A stretch of 64,000 bases of DNA from Rhizobium sp. NLR16a (GTDB taxonomy: Bacteria; Pseudomonadota; Alphaproteobacteria; Rhizobiales; Rhizobiaceae), in assembly GCF_017948245.1 (NCBI RefSeq), contig NZ_CP072869.1, forward strand, positions 248,001-312,000, given 5' to 3'. The position numbers and the translations under genes were made by a program. Shown here piece by piece: positions 47,933 to 57,363 of this stretch (position 1 is its first letter; each line of letters opens with the position of its first letter). The notes below the pieces were generated by a model. It was not told where the DNA came from. It worked only from the letters and a program-made list of their open reading frames with translations, and did not search any database.

Positions 47933-48816
47933 AGAAGGCTCTCACGCAGGGCCGAGTTGCGCCGTTGCGAGATCGGCACGTAGCGCAGCTCGCTGATGCT
48001 GGCTTTGCTGATGCGTTCGCTCCCTGATCTGATCGCGGCGATGGCGGCCCGGGTGACGACGGTGACGATCTCGCCGATCAAGCCTTCAGACAGATCGAAT
48101 ATCCGCCGCGCCAATGCCTCGTTCGACAGATCCGAGCTTTTTGCGAGCGGCAAAGCGGCTTCGAGGCTGTCGAGGAGCATGAAATAGGTCTCGTCATATT
48201 GCCATCGAGGAACTGCTATCAGATCGAATCGGCTCGCCATCTCGCTGGTCGCATTGATAAAGTCGCAAACGGCTACCTCTCCGATGAGCACTGGCGAAAT
48301 GTCGTACTGGCGGCCGATCCGCCGCAGGAAGGCAAAAACGGCTTCGACGTCGCGGGCACGGCCCCGCAGCGCATTGTGGAACTCGTCGAGAACCAGCACC
48401 TTCGGTTTGAGGCTGGCCAGCAAGTGGTCGAGTTGCTCCGCCTTGCGACCGACATCCCACATATCGCCGCCGGGAGCGCGCAGCGCCTGCAGAATGCTGG
48501 CATAGAAATGGCCGAGGCCGGCGCCTTCGCGTGTCTGGACCATCCATACCTTTTGCTCGGGTGCGGTTCTGAGGTGCTCGACGGCAAACCGCTCGGCGAT
48601 CATCGTCTTGCCGTTGGCATAGGGCCCAACCAACATCAGGCCCTGGGTTCGCAAGGACGGAGGCCGTTTCAAGAGCTCGGTCAGTCGCCGATGGCTGGCC
48701 TGGGCGACATGATGCCCGATCCACCGTGGCGCGCGGATATAGGCGATCCTTTCCTCCTGATCACGGTCAAGATAAGGCCGGACATGCTCCAGTAAATGAT
48801 CCGCCATGGCTACCAA
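47929..48816 (-). CDS. tniB: TniB AAA+ ATPase
   Basis: 295 residues. Walker A GLMLVGPYANGKTMIAERFA, Walker B KVLVLDEFHNALRGRARDVE, sensor region PVLIGEVAVCDFINATSEMA. TniB/TnsC-type regulator of the transposase. Overlaps tniA by 7 bases and tniQ by 4, forming one operon tniA-tniB-tniQ. Confidence 0.93.
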   Translation of the reverse strand: MVAMADHLLEHVRPYLDRDQEERIAYIRAPRWIGHHVAQASHRRLTELLKRPPSLRTQGLMLVGPYANGKTMIAERFAVEHLRTAPEQKVWMVQTREGAGLGHFYASILQALRAPGGDMWDVGRKAEQLDHLLASLKPKVLVLDEFHNALRGRARDVEAVFAFLRRIGRQYDISPVLIGEVAVCDFINATSEMASRFDLIAVPRWQYDETYFMLLDSLEAALPLAKSSDLSNEALARRIFDLSEGLIGEIVTVVTRAAIAAIRSGSERISKASISELRYVPISQRRNSALRESLL

Positions 48817-50462
48817 TCCTCCACCGGCAGCCGGCGCTTCTGGCGCGGGGGATGCTCTACGGGAGGAGGCATCGGCGGCTGCATGACCGCATAAGGTTTT
48901 TCCGCCGTAGCGGCATGGGCGTTGCGCACGGCATCGCGTAGCCGGCGCTTTGAAGACTTTGCGGTCTCCGCTATGGCTGCGATCTCGCGGCGGAACGCCA
49001 CCTTCTCGATGTGTGACCGTTGATTGATTGTGCGCCGACGGACGCGCTCAGCCTCATGTTCCCACAGCGTCTGGGGCGTGAGCTGGCCATCGCGTCGTTC
49101 GACCGGCCGAAACTGTCTTGTTTCCGGGTCACGGACGTAGACGTGACTGATGTCGCGCGGATCGTATCGCACTTCGAGTTTTTCGAGCCGGTCACGCTCG
49201 GGAACCAAGATGCCCAGCCACGGCGAATAATAGTGCATTGCGAACATGCTGATCCCTTGCGGTGACAGCCGTCTTTCCGTCCCCGGCAGAAACGACAGCA
49301 GGACGCGTTGCGGATCGTCGCCAAAATCCGGCAGTTCTGTGCTATTCCGTTGCCATTCAGTCAGCGGCACCTTAAGGGTCTTGGAACTTTCCTGGAGATT
49401 ATGATCGATGATCGCGAGCGCGATACAGCGTTCCAGGTCAGAAAAGCTCAGGCAGGCGCGCCGCTCGCACGGATATTCGTCGCGGTGGGCGACCGAGCGC
49501 CCCGACGAACCGGGATAAGTGGCAAGAACCGCATTGAGCTTTCCGAGCAGCCGCTCAACAACCCCGCCGTGATGCACGCAGCCGCGATCGCGATAGCGGA
49601 TCCGGATCCCGTAATCGTCACAGCCGCGTTGGAAGGCGTATCCTTTGAACTCCATTGCCGAGTCCGTGACGAGCAGCCGCGGCCGACCGAACATCGGCCA
49701 GACATGGTTGAGATTGTGGGCCGCAAGCCAGGCATCTTTCGGGCAGATGGCGTGGGCGAGACAAAGCGCGACGGACAGAACTGACGGCTTTTCCAGGGTG
49801 AGGCAGAAGCCGAGAATGGAGCGAGTCGCCACGTCGGTGACGATCGTCAGATAAGGGCGGCCGATGAACATACCGGCGCCATCGACCACCTCCACGAAAT
49901 TGATGTCGGTTGGCGTATGGTCGATTTGGCACACGGCGAGCGGGTGCGGTGCGTGGATGTAGCCGGGTCGCGGTTTCAGCCGCAGCAAGTGCTTTGGATT
50001 GGCCGATCGCTTCTTCGCGATCTCTTCAGGCGAAAACAGCACCGGAATGCGCCGGGCGACTGTCACATAAGACGGCACGGCAAGGCCAGCTTCCTCGCAC
50101 CGCGCGCGGATCTCATCGACCACGGGAGCAAGTGGGGTCGGTTCGAGCGTCAGCCATCGCTCGCGAAGTGTCGTGCCGATGATTTCCTCCACCTGTTCCG
50201 GCAGCCGTTTGCGACGACTGAGGGCAGTGCGAGGCAGCAAGGCCGTCACCGTGCGATCGGCGCGATAGCGCGCAAGGAGATTGTAGATTTGTCGTGTGGT
50301 CAGCCGCAGTTCAGCCGCGGCGCGTGCAACGGCAACCTGTCTTGGGTCGCCGCCATCGAGGATCTTGTCCAATTCGCGGGCGACGCGACGCGCCATTGAC
50401 CACTGCTCGCCTGAAGTCGGGCGCGCCGTGGGCAAGCTTCGATCGTGCAATCGGTTTGGCAA
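48810..50462 (-). CDS. tniA: TniA DDE transposase
   Basis: 550 residues from a TTG at 50462 (an ATG at 50396, MARRVARELDKIL, is an alternative). An N-terminal helix-turn-helix region (ELRLTTRQIYNLLARYRADR) precedes an rve-type catalytic core with Asp in AVCQIDHTPTDINFVEV (about 180), Asp in PRLLVTDSAMEFKG (about 265) and Glu in HHGGVVERLLGKLNAV (about 302). A C-terminal Mu-type beta-barrel follows. This is the Tn402/Tn5053 transposase and appears intact. The probable transposon end lies just upstream (50468-50567). Confidence 0.95.
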   Translation of the reverse strand: MPNRLHDRSLPTARPTSGEQWSMARRVARELDKILDGGDPRQVAVARAAAELRLTTRQIYNLLARYRADRTVTALLPRTALSRRKRLPEQVEEIIGTTLRERWLTLEPTPLAPVVDEIRARCEEAGLAVPSYVTVARRIPVLFSPEEIAKKRSANPKHLLRLKPRPGYIHAPHPLAVCQIDHTPTDINFVEVVDGAGMFIGRPYLTIVTDVATRSILGFCLTLEKPSVLSVALCLAHAICPKDAWLAAHNLNHVWPMFGRPRLLVTDSAMEFKGYAFQRGCDDYGIRIRYRDRGCVHHGGVVERLLGKLNAVLATYPGSSGRSVAHRDEYPCERRACLSFSDLERCIALAIIDHNLQESSKTLKVPLTEWQRNSTELPDFGDDPQRVLLSFLPGTERRLSPQGISMFAMHYYSPWLGILVPERDRLEKLEVRYDPRDISHVYVRDPETRQFRPVERRDGQLTPQTLWEHEAERVRRRTINQRSHIEKVAFRREIAAIAETAKSSKRRLRDAVRNAHAATAEKPYAVMQPPMPPPVEHPPRQKRRLPVEDW

Positions 50463-50467
50463 GGGTG

Positions 50468-50567
50468 CTTCATTGAAATCGCTAGCGGAAAGTCGATGCC
50501 CATTTTAAGCCTAAACCTAACGCATGTATGACAATTTCCGATTTGAAATGAGAAAGTAAATGCCCCA
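50468..50567 (+). repeat. Transposon-end repeat R1 next to tniA
   Basis: Begins CTTCATTGAAATCG and ends TTTGAAATGAGAAAGTAAATG-CCCCA. Aligns without gaps to 59948-60047, a constant offset of 9480, with near identity at both ends and divergence in the middle. It sits directly before tniA, where a Tn402-like element has its transposase-binding end. Confidence 0.6.
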
Positions 50568-50868
50568 GCGAAACCGTTGCTGGTCCAGGAGCTCGGGCTT
50601 CGTGAGAGAACAGGCAGGCGAAGGTTCCGCATGTGGGCGTTTTGTAATGGCAAGACGCAACGGTCTTGCTGCTCCCTGCGTTCTGTGGGAAGCGCCAGAG
50701 GGGGTGAGTATATGAGCTAAGTTTCGCGACAAAATCGTCCGCGCTGAAAGCTCAGAGAAAAATCTCTCGCAAAAGTCAGAGTTTCGCGACCCGACATTTG
50801 CGAAAGTGGCCAATCGGATGACATAGCACGCGGTTTCTCTTCTAGGGCAATTGCGATAGTGTCAGATT
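50568..50868. other. Gap with TCGCG-type repeats
   Basis: About 300 bases between R1 and the phosphotransferase gene. GTTTCGCGAC occurs at 50721-50730 and 50787-50796. CGCAAAAGTC and CGACATTTGC in this gap recur at 54881-54903. Related TTATGCGACA or TTCGCGACA motifs are found at 51641, 53833 and 59269. Confidence 0.45.
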
Positions 50869-51636
50869 ATGAGCGAAATTGAACTTCCATTGGTCGGCGG
50901 TCGTATAACTGCCGGAGTAGTACGCGTCGGCGATACCGTGCGCCGACCAATCTCGGCCGATCGGTCGAATGTCCATGATTTACTGAGGCAACTGGAAAAT
51001 ATCGGCTTCGATGGTACTCCGCGGTTCTTGGGGATCGACGAACGCGATCGCGAAATCCTAAGCTTCTTGCCAGGTGATGTTCCGCTTGATCTAGACCACT
51101 TTTCCGATGTTCAGCTTCGATCAGCCGCGTCACTTTTGCGCCGCTTCCACGATGCAACCGCGCAGTCGCCGCTTGCACGACAACAGAATGCGGAAGTTAT
51201 ATGTCACAATGATTGGGGACCTCCCAACGCGGTCTTCTATGAGGATCTTCCCTTCGGGCTCATCGATTTTGATACGATTGCGCCCGGGCTGCGTTTATGG
51301 GACCTGGGCTACTCCGCTTTCGCTTGGCTTGACCTCGGCAATCCGGATTACACCGGAGCAGAACAGGTTCGACGCCTGTCAGTGTTTGCCGAAGGCTATG
51401 GACTGTCCACTTGCTCTCCGGCGCAAATCGCCGCCTACGCGGTCGCGAGACAGACGGCGCTTGCGAGCTCGGGAAGGATGAATGGCAAGACTGACATGGC
51501 GGATTGGGCAGCATCAGCGGCACATTGGACGATCATCAATGTAACGGAGAAGCTGCTGCCAACTGGCTATAGACACGGATTTCTAGTCCAAAGCGACGGT
51601 GCTTTTCCTCAAAACCCCTTCCGGATCAAAAGTTAG
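50869..51636 (+). CDS. APH-family phosphotransferase
   Basis: 255 residues. The kinase catalytic loop reads EVICHNDWGPPNAVFYEDLP and the metal-binding loop FGLIDFDTIAPGLRLWDLGY, matching aminoglycoside phosphotransferase/choline-kinase-like enzymes (HxDxxxxN and DxD-type Asp). The N-terminal ATP loop is short and reads VRVGDTVRRPI. Substrate not predictable: antibiotic, sugar or choline are all possible. First cargo gene after the tni module. Confidence 0.82.
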   Translation: MSEIELPLVGGRITAGVVRVGDTVRRPISADRSNVHDLLRQLENIGFDGTPRFLGIDERDREILSFLPGDVPLDLDHFSDVQLRSAASLLRRFHDATAQSPLARQQNAEVICHNDWGPPNAVFYEDLPFGLIDFDTIAPGLRLWDLGYSAFAWLDLGNPDYTGAEQVRRLSVFAEGYGLSTCSPAQIAAYAVARQTALASSGRMNGKTDMADWAASAAHWTIINVTEKLLPTGYRHGFLVQSDGAFPQNPFRIKS

Positions 51637-51662
51637 TATATTCGCGACAAGGCCGCAGCTGT

Positions 51663-52745
51663 CTAGGGCGTTTGTCGAAGATAAAGGTGGCTTATCCGGC
51701 CTCTATGAGTGAGAGCAAAGCCCCATTCGATCGTTGCATGCTCAAAATCAGCGTCGTAAATATCCAGGCCGACTTGCGAAACACCTTTAAATGAAAGGTG
51801 CTTCAGTTTTCCTGCTTTTTCCAATTCGGCCTGAATGAAGTCCTTTTGCTCCTCTGCGAGTACAGCTAAAGCGGGCGACATTCTATCGAGGTCGGGCTCA
51901 CCTCGAGCATGCTCCTCAATCACATCACGCAAGACGATCTCGCCTTCGGGCAGCGGCTTTTGCTCTCGGATGCGTTCCTGTACAGCGTCTTCGATATTCC
52001 GTACCTGATCAAGGTCTGTTTTGAACGCATGATCCTCGAAACCATTTTGATGGTGGCGCAGGTGTTGCACCCGTTGGTCCTGTCCGCGCTCAAATGTGAT
52101 TTGAACGGGTAGGACCTTCATGAAGAATTCGGTCTCGCTTTCCGGGAAAATCTCGATATCCGACTGCCCGACAATCCGGTAGAAAATCCCCCCATCGCGA
52201 TGGGACACGATAGAAAGTGTCCCATCAGCAGTTTCGTAAGCTCCCGCATATTCATCGTACAAGGCTGTATCGATGGCAATTTCAGTTCGCGGGCGCATCT
52301 GCTCGTAGCGGCGCCAGGCCACAGTATCCTTTAACGGTTCAGCCATGCTTGTTTCCTTTGCGAGAGTCATAAGGTCGTCTACCGACGCAGGCGTTCCAGA
52401 ACGGATTTTTGTTTGCAAAGCCTCAATTACAATCAGCCCTCGCTCCGCCCGGCTTCTAGTGTCCGCCAGTGCATCACGTTGCAGGTCGAGAATTTGACCA
52501 AGATCGGTGGGCTGACCGCGCAAAAATTTCGAAATATCTCGAAGGCTAAGCCCAATGGATTTTAGGGCTATTATCTCATTCAGCCGGGTAACCTCGTCGC
52601 TTCCGTAGAGCCGCCACTGTTTTGAGGTGCGGCGAGGCGAGATCAGACCATGTTTTTCGTAGAGCCGAAGTGCCCGTATGCTCAAGCCGATCCGGCTGGC
52701 GCATTCATGGGCCGTCAGCAAAACCTCTTTACCGCGTCCGAGCAT
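51663..52745 (-). CDS. MerR-family regulator with long C-terminal domain
   Basis: 360 residues. N-terminal MerR helix-turn-helix (ECASRIGLSIRALRLYEKHG; SKQWRLYGSDEVTRLNEIIA) and the following coiled coil. The C-terminal half includes YDEYAGAYETADGTLSIVSH and FFMKVLPVQITFERGQDQRV, like the DUF3471-type beta-domain of beta-lactamase-related proteins, then DLDRMSPALAVLAEEQKDFI. Probably a ligand-binding repressor/activator. Its targets may be the divergently placed or neighbouring cargo genes. Confidence 0.85.
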   Translation of the reverse strand: MLGRGKEVLLTAHECASRIGLSIRALRLYEKHGLISPRRTSKQWRLYGSDEVTRLNEIIALKSIGLSLRDISKFLRGQPTDLGQILDLQRDALADTRSRAERGLIVIEALQTKIRSGTPASVDDLMTLAKETSMAEPLKDTVAWRRYEQMRPRTEIAIDTALYDEYAGAYETADGTLSIVSHRDGGIFYRIVGQSDIEIFPESETEFFMKVLPVQITFERGQDQRVQHLRHHQNGFEDHAFKTDLDQVRNIEDAVQERIREQKPLPEGEIVLRDVIEEHARGEPDLDRMSPALAVLAEEQKDFIQAELEKAGKLKHLSFKGVSQVGLDIYDADFEHATIEWGFALTHRGRISHLYLRQTP

Positions 52746-52922
52746 TGAAAACTCCTTCAGGAATCTTCCTTACGGTATGACGCAGGGTCCGGCTCAAGAG
52801 AAAAATTGTCGTCGCAAAAATCCCGAGGTTGTTCGTAAGCATCCGAGCAGCCACGCGGCTGAAAGACGCGCGTGATGTTAGGTCTGAGTGGCAAGAGCAC
52901 ATGAGACATAAGCTTTAGTCTG

Positions 52923-53294
52923 TCAGGTCATGACTGTCCCTTGGTGGAAAACGATCTTCCAGCCTTCTGCCGTTTTTCGCCAAAGCGTCGTTCTGCGTGT
53001 TCGTCGATTTTCCTGCTGCAAAATGTAGTTGAGCTGGTAGAGCCCATCAGCAAGCAATCGGATGGAGAAGTCCGAGCATAACCAGCCCTTCGGTTCGGGT
53101 CCTTTGTAGAATTCCAAAAGGTTTTCAACGACGAAGTTGCGGTCATAGGCCTTACCACTTGCGCCGATCTCCCAAAAATCATCGTCAGTCATTTTGAGCA
53201 GGTCTTCGCGACTGGTGCCGAGCTCCCGATGGTGAAAGAGCGGTTCGCGAGCACTGAGCTCTGCAAGAATTGCATCGAGATCCGATTTCAGCAT
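52923..53294 (-). CDS. NTF2-like (DUF4440) protein
   Basis: 123 residues from MLKSDLDAILAELSAREPLF, with GAGGAGAGAG before the ATG. The fold pattern DDFWEIGASGKAYDRNFVVE and the ending KTAEGWKIVFHQGTVMT are typical of small SnoaL/DUF4440 proteins. The N-terminal domain of the GNAT fusion at 58255 is a relative: FLEFGSSGRVYDK and WRMAFHQGTIV. Function unknown. Confidence 0.8.
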   Translation of the reverse strand: MLKSDLDAILAELSAREPLFHHRELGTSREDLLKMTDDDFWEIGASGKAYDRNFVVENLLEFYKGPEPKGWLCSDFSIRLLADGLYQLNYILQQENRRTRRTTLWRKTAEGWKIVFHQGTVMT

Positions 53295-53299
53295 TCTCT

Positions 53300-53718
53300 C
53301 TCCTCTATCATCATAAGATTCAGGCTGCCTGCTGATGACGCGCGTCTTCTTCCTGGCGACGGCGCTTCCATTCCGGAGCAGCAGGTCCATGAGGCGAGAA
53401 GCAGGCAGGTCGGCGATGCGAGCAAGATATCGGCGAGCCAAGCCTTAGCGTCTACTGCCGGCGTGATCAACGCCGGTACGAACCCCTCAATCCGCATTCC
53501 GCGGAAATCGCCGGCCTGCGCCAACTGACGCCAGCGATAAATTGCGAGCGGGAAACTCCATGCTTCTCCGCCGTTGCGGAAACCTGGCGACCGTCGCCAG
53601 AGAAGCCCTCTTCGACAATCTTGAGCTTCGCGTCGGCGGTAAAACGCCGCCGACGACCCGTGTCGATGATTTCAAGCCGGCTCACCGGTGTCCGAAAACT
53701 ATCCTTATGCCTGTTCAC
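53300..53718 (-). mobile_element. IS66-type remnant (tnpA start joined to tnpC end)
   Basis: From 53718: [20 protein letters not shown] then [20 protein letters not shown], an IS66-type TnpA N-terminus. Downstream pieces in other frames ([35 protein letters not shown]) match the end of IS66 TnpC. The whole centre is deleted and frames are broken. It directly adjoins the NTF2-like gene. Confidence 0.65.
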
Positions 53719-53793
53719 AGCGACAAAACGACAGATTCATCTTCATCCTATGTTCTCAAGGCGGTGCTGCTCGGATGCTTACGGTTGTTCGAA

Positions 53794-53841
53794 CTTTATA
53801 GCTGACTTCTGCAGCATCCGAAATTCAGTATTTATGCGACA
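53794..53841 (+). repeat. 48-bp direct repeat, copy 1
   Basis: Begins CTTTATAGCTGACTTCTGC and ends TTTATGCGACA. Matches 54908-54955 at about 39 of 48 positions in the same orientation. It overlaps the last 10 bases of the LON-domain gene and provides its stop codon. Confidence 0.6.
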
Positions 53842-54653
53842 GCTTTGGGGCGGCCAGCGCTCATCAACTCGATGAGTCTTTCGAGACGGGTCACCACGTC
53901 ACGGGTTTCCAAAAGTTGTTGCTTCTGTTCGACATTGGTCGATAGCAAAGGGGCGACTGTGTCGGCCAGCAGGCCCGGATCGCCGATCGAAGGCAGGCCA
54001 AAGCGAGCTTTTGATCCCGGGGGAAGCGCGGAAAAATCGACCTCGGCGTAAGTCTGGTACGCATCGAGAACCGCACTCGAAAGAGCGGCTGCCTCCGTCG
54101 ACTGGCCGCCCTGCTCTTCAATCGGCGCAACCTCTGCCGCCAGGAACTCGCCATCGGTAAGGCGAATGATGCCTGTTCGCTGAAGCCCACAGACGGTGAC
54201 CTTGAGAGCCCCGTCCACCTGTGTCTGGCGATCGACCACGTTCGCTACGACGCCCACCGGATGGAGGGCATCAAGAGTGCTGGGACGATCGTCGTCACTA
54301 CGCCTCTGGGCGACAACGACAACCCGCCGATCACCGACAAGAGCGTGTTCCACGGCTTGCCGAGTTTTGTCCCGCGCCACGAAAATCCGCGAGATCATGT
54401 GCGGAAACAGGACCATGTCCCGCATAGGAACGATCGGAATATCCGCCCCGGCTGGAAAAGGCGTGTTAGCCTTCATCGAGGTCCCAGACAACTGGGTCGC
54501 TTGGATCCTTGCGGCCAATACGTTCCAGTCTCGATAGCCAAGAATTCGAGCAACGAGCTCCTGGCTCTCACTGTTGGTGAAGGTGATAGATTTTGCGTGA
54601 AGCGCTTCACGTAGCGTTTTCGCCATAGCTTTGGCATCGCGGAAATCGCGCAT
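53832..54653 (-). CDS. Orphan LON substrate-binding domain protein with glyoxalase-related N-terminus
   Basis: 273 residues. The first ~50 (AKAMAKTLREALHAKSITFT; SQELVARILGYRDWNVLAAR) match the short helical domain often attached to glyoxalase-superfamily proteins. The rest is a Lon N-terminal domain: IPIVPMRDMVLFPHMISRIF, then RQAVEHALVGDRRVVVVAQR, GVVANVVDRQTQVDGALKVT. There is no AAA+ or protease domain, so it could act as an adaptor or decoy for protein turnover. It is flanked by 48-bp direct repeats. Confidence 0.82.
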   Translation of the reverse strand: MRDFRDAKAMAKTLREALHAKSITFTNSESQELVARILGYRDWNVLAARIQATQLSGTSMKANTPFPAGADIPIVPMRDMVLFPHMISRIFVARDKTRQAVEHALVGDRRVVVVAQRRSDDDRPSTLDALHPVGVVANVVDRQTQVDGALKVTVCGLQRTGIIRLTDGEFLAAEVAPIEEQGGQSTEAAALSSAVLDAYQTYAEVDFSALPPGSKARFGLPSIGDPGLLADTVAPLLSTNVEQKQQLLETRDVVTRLERLIELMSAGRPKAVA

Positions 54654-55003
54654 GAGATGATCCTTTGCATAAACGAACGGAAAGCGTCAGGGGCTTGCGT
54701 TGCTGACCCGTTCGTTCGGGCAAAGGGAGCCATAAGTGGCCCGATACATTCACCGTACCCCGACGGGGCGCAAGCAGCAGGCTGTATCCACCGAGCACCG
54801 ATTGTGCGCAGACGCTTTTTACTTGTCAATCTTAGGCTGGGCGAGAGCCCGTTTTGTGGTACGAGGCCGGCGCTCCCCTGTCGCAAAAGTCCCGACATTT
54901 GCTTGATTTTTATAGCTGCCTTTTGCGGCGTCTGAAATTCAGGATTTCCGCGACATGAACATGTTGTCGGGGCCGAAGGCCGGCCCCGATCATCGATGAT
55001 CAG
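54654..55003. other. Gap with repeat copy 2
   Basis: 350 bases, no gene supported. Contains TGTCGCAAAAGTC and CGACATTTGC (54879-54903), also seen in the 50.7 kb gap, and the second 48-bp repeat. Confidence 0.4.
54908..54955 (+). repeat. 48-bp direct repeat, copy 2
   Basis: Begins TTTTATAGCTGCCTTTTGC and ends TTTCCGCGACA. Partner of 53794-53841. The two bracket the LON-domain gene, with a unit length of 1114 bases. Confidence 0.6.
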
Positions 55004-55993
55004 CTAAAATAGGTTTCTGTCATCACTTCTTGAATCACCTTCTATGTGGTGAGGAGTGTAGAGATCGCTGCGAGCCTTTCTCCGCCACGGCCGCGCAAGA
55101 CTCTGCGGGTTGGTTTTGAGATCCGCGATAGCAATAGCAGGTAATCCTGTCATAGGGCACTGCACGGCCCACTGACCATCCGGCGAAGCAATGCCTGAGG
55201 GAGCGGTCGTGCTCTGAGGTGCGAGGGTGGAAAAACTGACCCAATAGGTATTACTTGCGGCATGCCCGAGTGCCTCTGCTGCAAATGCCGGAGCGTTAGA
55301 AGGAGTCTCCCCTGCAGTCGAAAACAAGACACAATCGACGTCAAGGTTCTCGTATTCAACGAAGATTTCCGGATAGTGCACCTCCATGCCCAGCGCGCAG
55401 CCGAAGCGCAGTCCATCCACCTCGAAAGTTATGGGTTTCTTACCAGGCGAGTACATGAACGAGATTTTCGTGTTTGATAACAGGCGCTCATCGTAGCGCG
55501 TCACCAGTTCCCCACGATCGGAAACGACATACAGGCTGTTGTGCGGCCGGTGCGGCGAGGTGAGCTGATGGACGGAACCGAATATCGTCCAAAGTTTAAG
55601 CTCGCTTGCAAGTCTTCTGGTCGCTTCCAGTTCCTCGCGCAAAGCACCCCATTCGAAGCGCTTCCAATCGGAAGGCCCGATTTCTCTAGGTCCGATTTCG
55701 GACATGATCCGTTTATGTGGCCAGCACGTTGTCCCTTCCGGGAAATGTAAGAGGCGAGCCCCGGCCTGATGAGCGTCACGCATAAGGCGACGCATCTCCG
55801 TTCCACTGGCGTGAAGCGCCGAAACGTCACGAGGATCATTGAACAGGGATGTTTGGGCTACAGCCATCCGTATTGAACGGATCGCAGGTTCGTCCGGAGG
55901 TTGGCGGATATGTTGAAGAGCTGCGGTGTAAGATTCGCCGGTTTTGGCAGCACGGGCACGCACACGACGTTTGAGATTTCCGTTTTGGGTCAT
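55004..55993 (-). CDS. Carbon-nitrogen hydrolase family protein lacking the nucleophile Cys
   Basis: 329 residues from MTQNGNLKRRVRARAAKTGE. The nitrilase fold is clear: MAVAQTSLFNDPRDV, ARLLHFPEGTTCW (catalytic Glu), HNSLYVVSDRGELVTRYDER. The region that should hold the nucleophile, usually [ILV]Cx[DE]xx[FY]PE, reads FGCALGMEVHYPEIFVEYEN, with Gly at the Cys position. It may be inactive as an amidase, or use another residue; a Cys lies three residues earlier. The N-terminal basic helix recurs in a subgroup of these hydrolases. Start chosen from GAAAGGCC upstream. Confidence 0.78.
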   Translation of the reverse strand: MTQNGNLKRRVRARAAKTGESYTAALQHIRQPPDEPAIRSIRMAVAQTSLFNDPRDVSALHASGTEMRRLMRDAHQAGARLLHFPEGTTCWPHKRIMSEIGPREIGPSDWKRFEWGALREELEATRRLASELKLWTIFGSVHQLTSPHRPHNSLYVVSDRGELVTRYDERLLSNTKISFMYSPGKKPITFEVDGLRFGCALGMEVHYPEIFVEYENLDVDCVLFSTAGETPSNAPAFAAEALGHAASNTYWVSFSTLAPQSTTAPSGIASPDGQWAVQCPMTGLPAIAIADLKTNPQSLARPWRRKARSDLYTPHHIEGDSRSDDRNLF

Positions 55994-56171
55994 GATCTGG
56001 CCTTTCACGTCCCGGACGCAGTTCCCCAGCAACCCATCCGGCACGATCGGACCAAGACAAGCGGCCCGAGACGGAAGTCCCTTTGCCTCCGTTCAAGACC
56101 ATGCTGGGGAAGGTCTGGGAGGTTAGGCGCAGGCCACGCCGAAACGAAGATGTCCAGCGGCCCCTGATTCG

Positions 56172-57315
56172 TCAAGCGGTCTCCAAAACTTGGCGAATAA
56201 TCAAATTGATCGCCTCCGGCTGTTCCATCGGCACGTAGTGACCGCAATCCGGGATAACATGCAGACGGCCGTGTTGAGCCATCTTTGTCTGTTTTCTGCT
56301 GGTATTGAGCCCCGGAGCAACATCCTCCGATCCGGTGACAACAACCACTGGTCCTGGGAAACTCGAGAGAATGTCATCCCGGCTTGGGCGCGTATGAAAA
56401 ATCGTGACCCCCTGCGCCACGTCTTCCAAAGACTGGCGCATAGTGATGCGCTTCGCCTTCTCGACTGCTCCAGGCAAAACCTCGTTCGCGAATAGAGGCT
56501 TCCAAAACTCGCACCACGCGGCCTCAAGTCCTTTTTCGTGCAGCGTCTGAAGCAATGGTTTTGCGCCGTTCCAGATCGCAGATGATGGTCCCATAGCGTT
56601 GGTTACGTCGCCACGCCCAATCGTCGATCCCGATCACGGTCGGCGGGACAAAGCGCGGACTGCCGCGCCGTCGCACGACGCGCAGCAGCGTATCGTTGCT
56701 TACCGGCAACACAGCCGCTTGGCAAAGGTGGCCGCTGGCCTGCCACCCAGTGCAAGCCCGAGATGATGGACGATGTGGTCGAGCCTGGCGGTTCGCCGCG
56801 CCGAAGGCGCGAGAATGTCCCCGTCGAAGCGCTCGGCGAAGATTCTCCGGCCGCACAACACTGCATCGCAGTGGAACCGGCGCGCTTCAATGACAAGCCG
56901 AACGGGCTTTCCCACCAAGGGCAGGTCAGCCAGACGTCGTTGATATCGACTGTGGATTCGTTCCGACCTTGTTCCACAGATCGGGCAAAGGCTTGCTTTG
57001 CTCGTCGACCGGACTGCGATCAACATTACGTCGTCATCAATGGCCGTATTGTCGACTACAAAGCCGCGAGGGACGAGCGTCGACGGTCGGAGCGAATGGC
57101 CCATGGTGTTGATTCCTTGTGTGAAACCAACATCAGCCAGCACTTGATTTCATCAAAAGTGAGTCAGAGCCAACTTTCCGCGCCGATTGACAGAATGAAT
57201 AGAGAGTTGGGGCGTAGGTCGCTCCCGGCAGGAGTTCCATCTGCTCGGCCCACATGGTTCCGTCCAGAGGAAGCGCATGCAGGAGCAACAGTTCCAGCTT
57301 ACTGTCGACCATCAC
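56172..57315 (-). pseudogene. Alpha/beta hydrolase gene interrupted by ISL3 fragment
   Basis: The 5' part (57315 to about 57172) reads LELLLLHALPLDGTMWAEQM, the oxyanion-hole region of alpha/beta hydrolases. The 3' part (about 56556 to 56172) reads LLQTLHEKGLEAAWCEFWKP, then GPVVVVTGSEDVAPGLNTSR and LHVIPDCGHYVPMEQPEAIN, with the acid and His of the catalytic triad. Between them is an ISL3 transposase fragment; the nucleophile-elbow region is missing. The gene is dead. Confidence 0.75.
56553..57171 (-). mobile_element. ISL3-family IS fragment
   Basis: Encodes the N-terminal half of an ISL3 transposase: LCPICGTRSERIHSRYQRRL zinc finger, RFHCDAVLCGRRIFAERFD, and in a shifted frame VPPTVIGIDDWAWRRNQRYG with TIICDLERRKTIA. 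The end at 57171 reads, inward, GGCTCTGACTCACTTTTG, a plausible ISL3 terminal repeat. The other end is lost; sequence switches to hydrolase at about 56553. Frameshifted and truncated. Confidence 0.75.
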
Positions 57316-57363
57316 CCATCCTAGCGATCAAGGTTCGCAAAAAGCCCGGAGCGGCAGAGCGCA

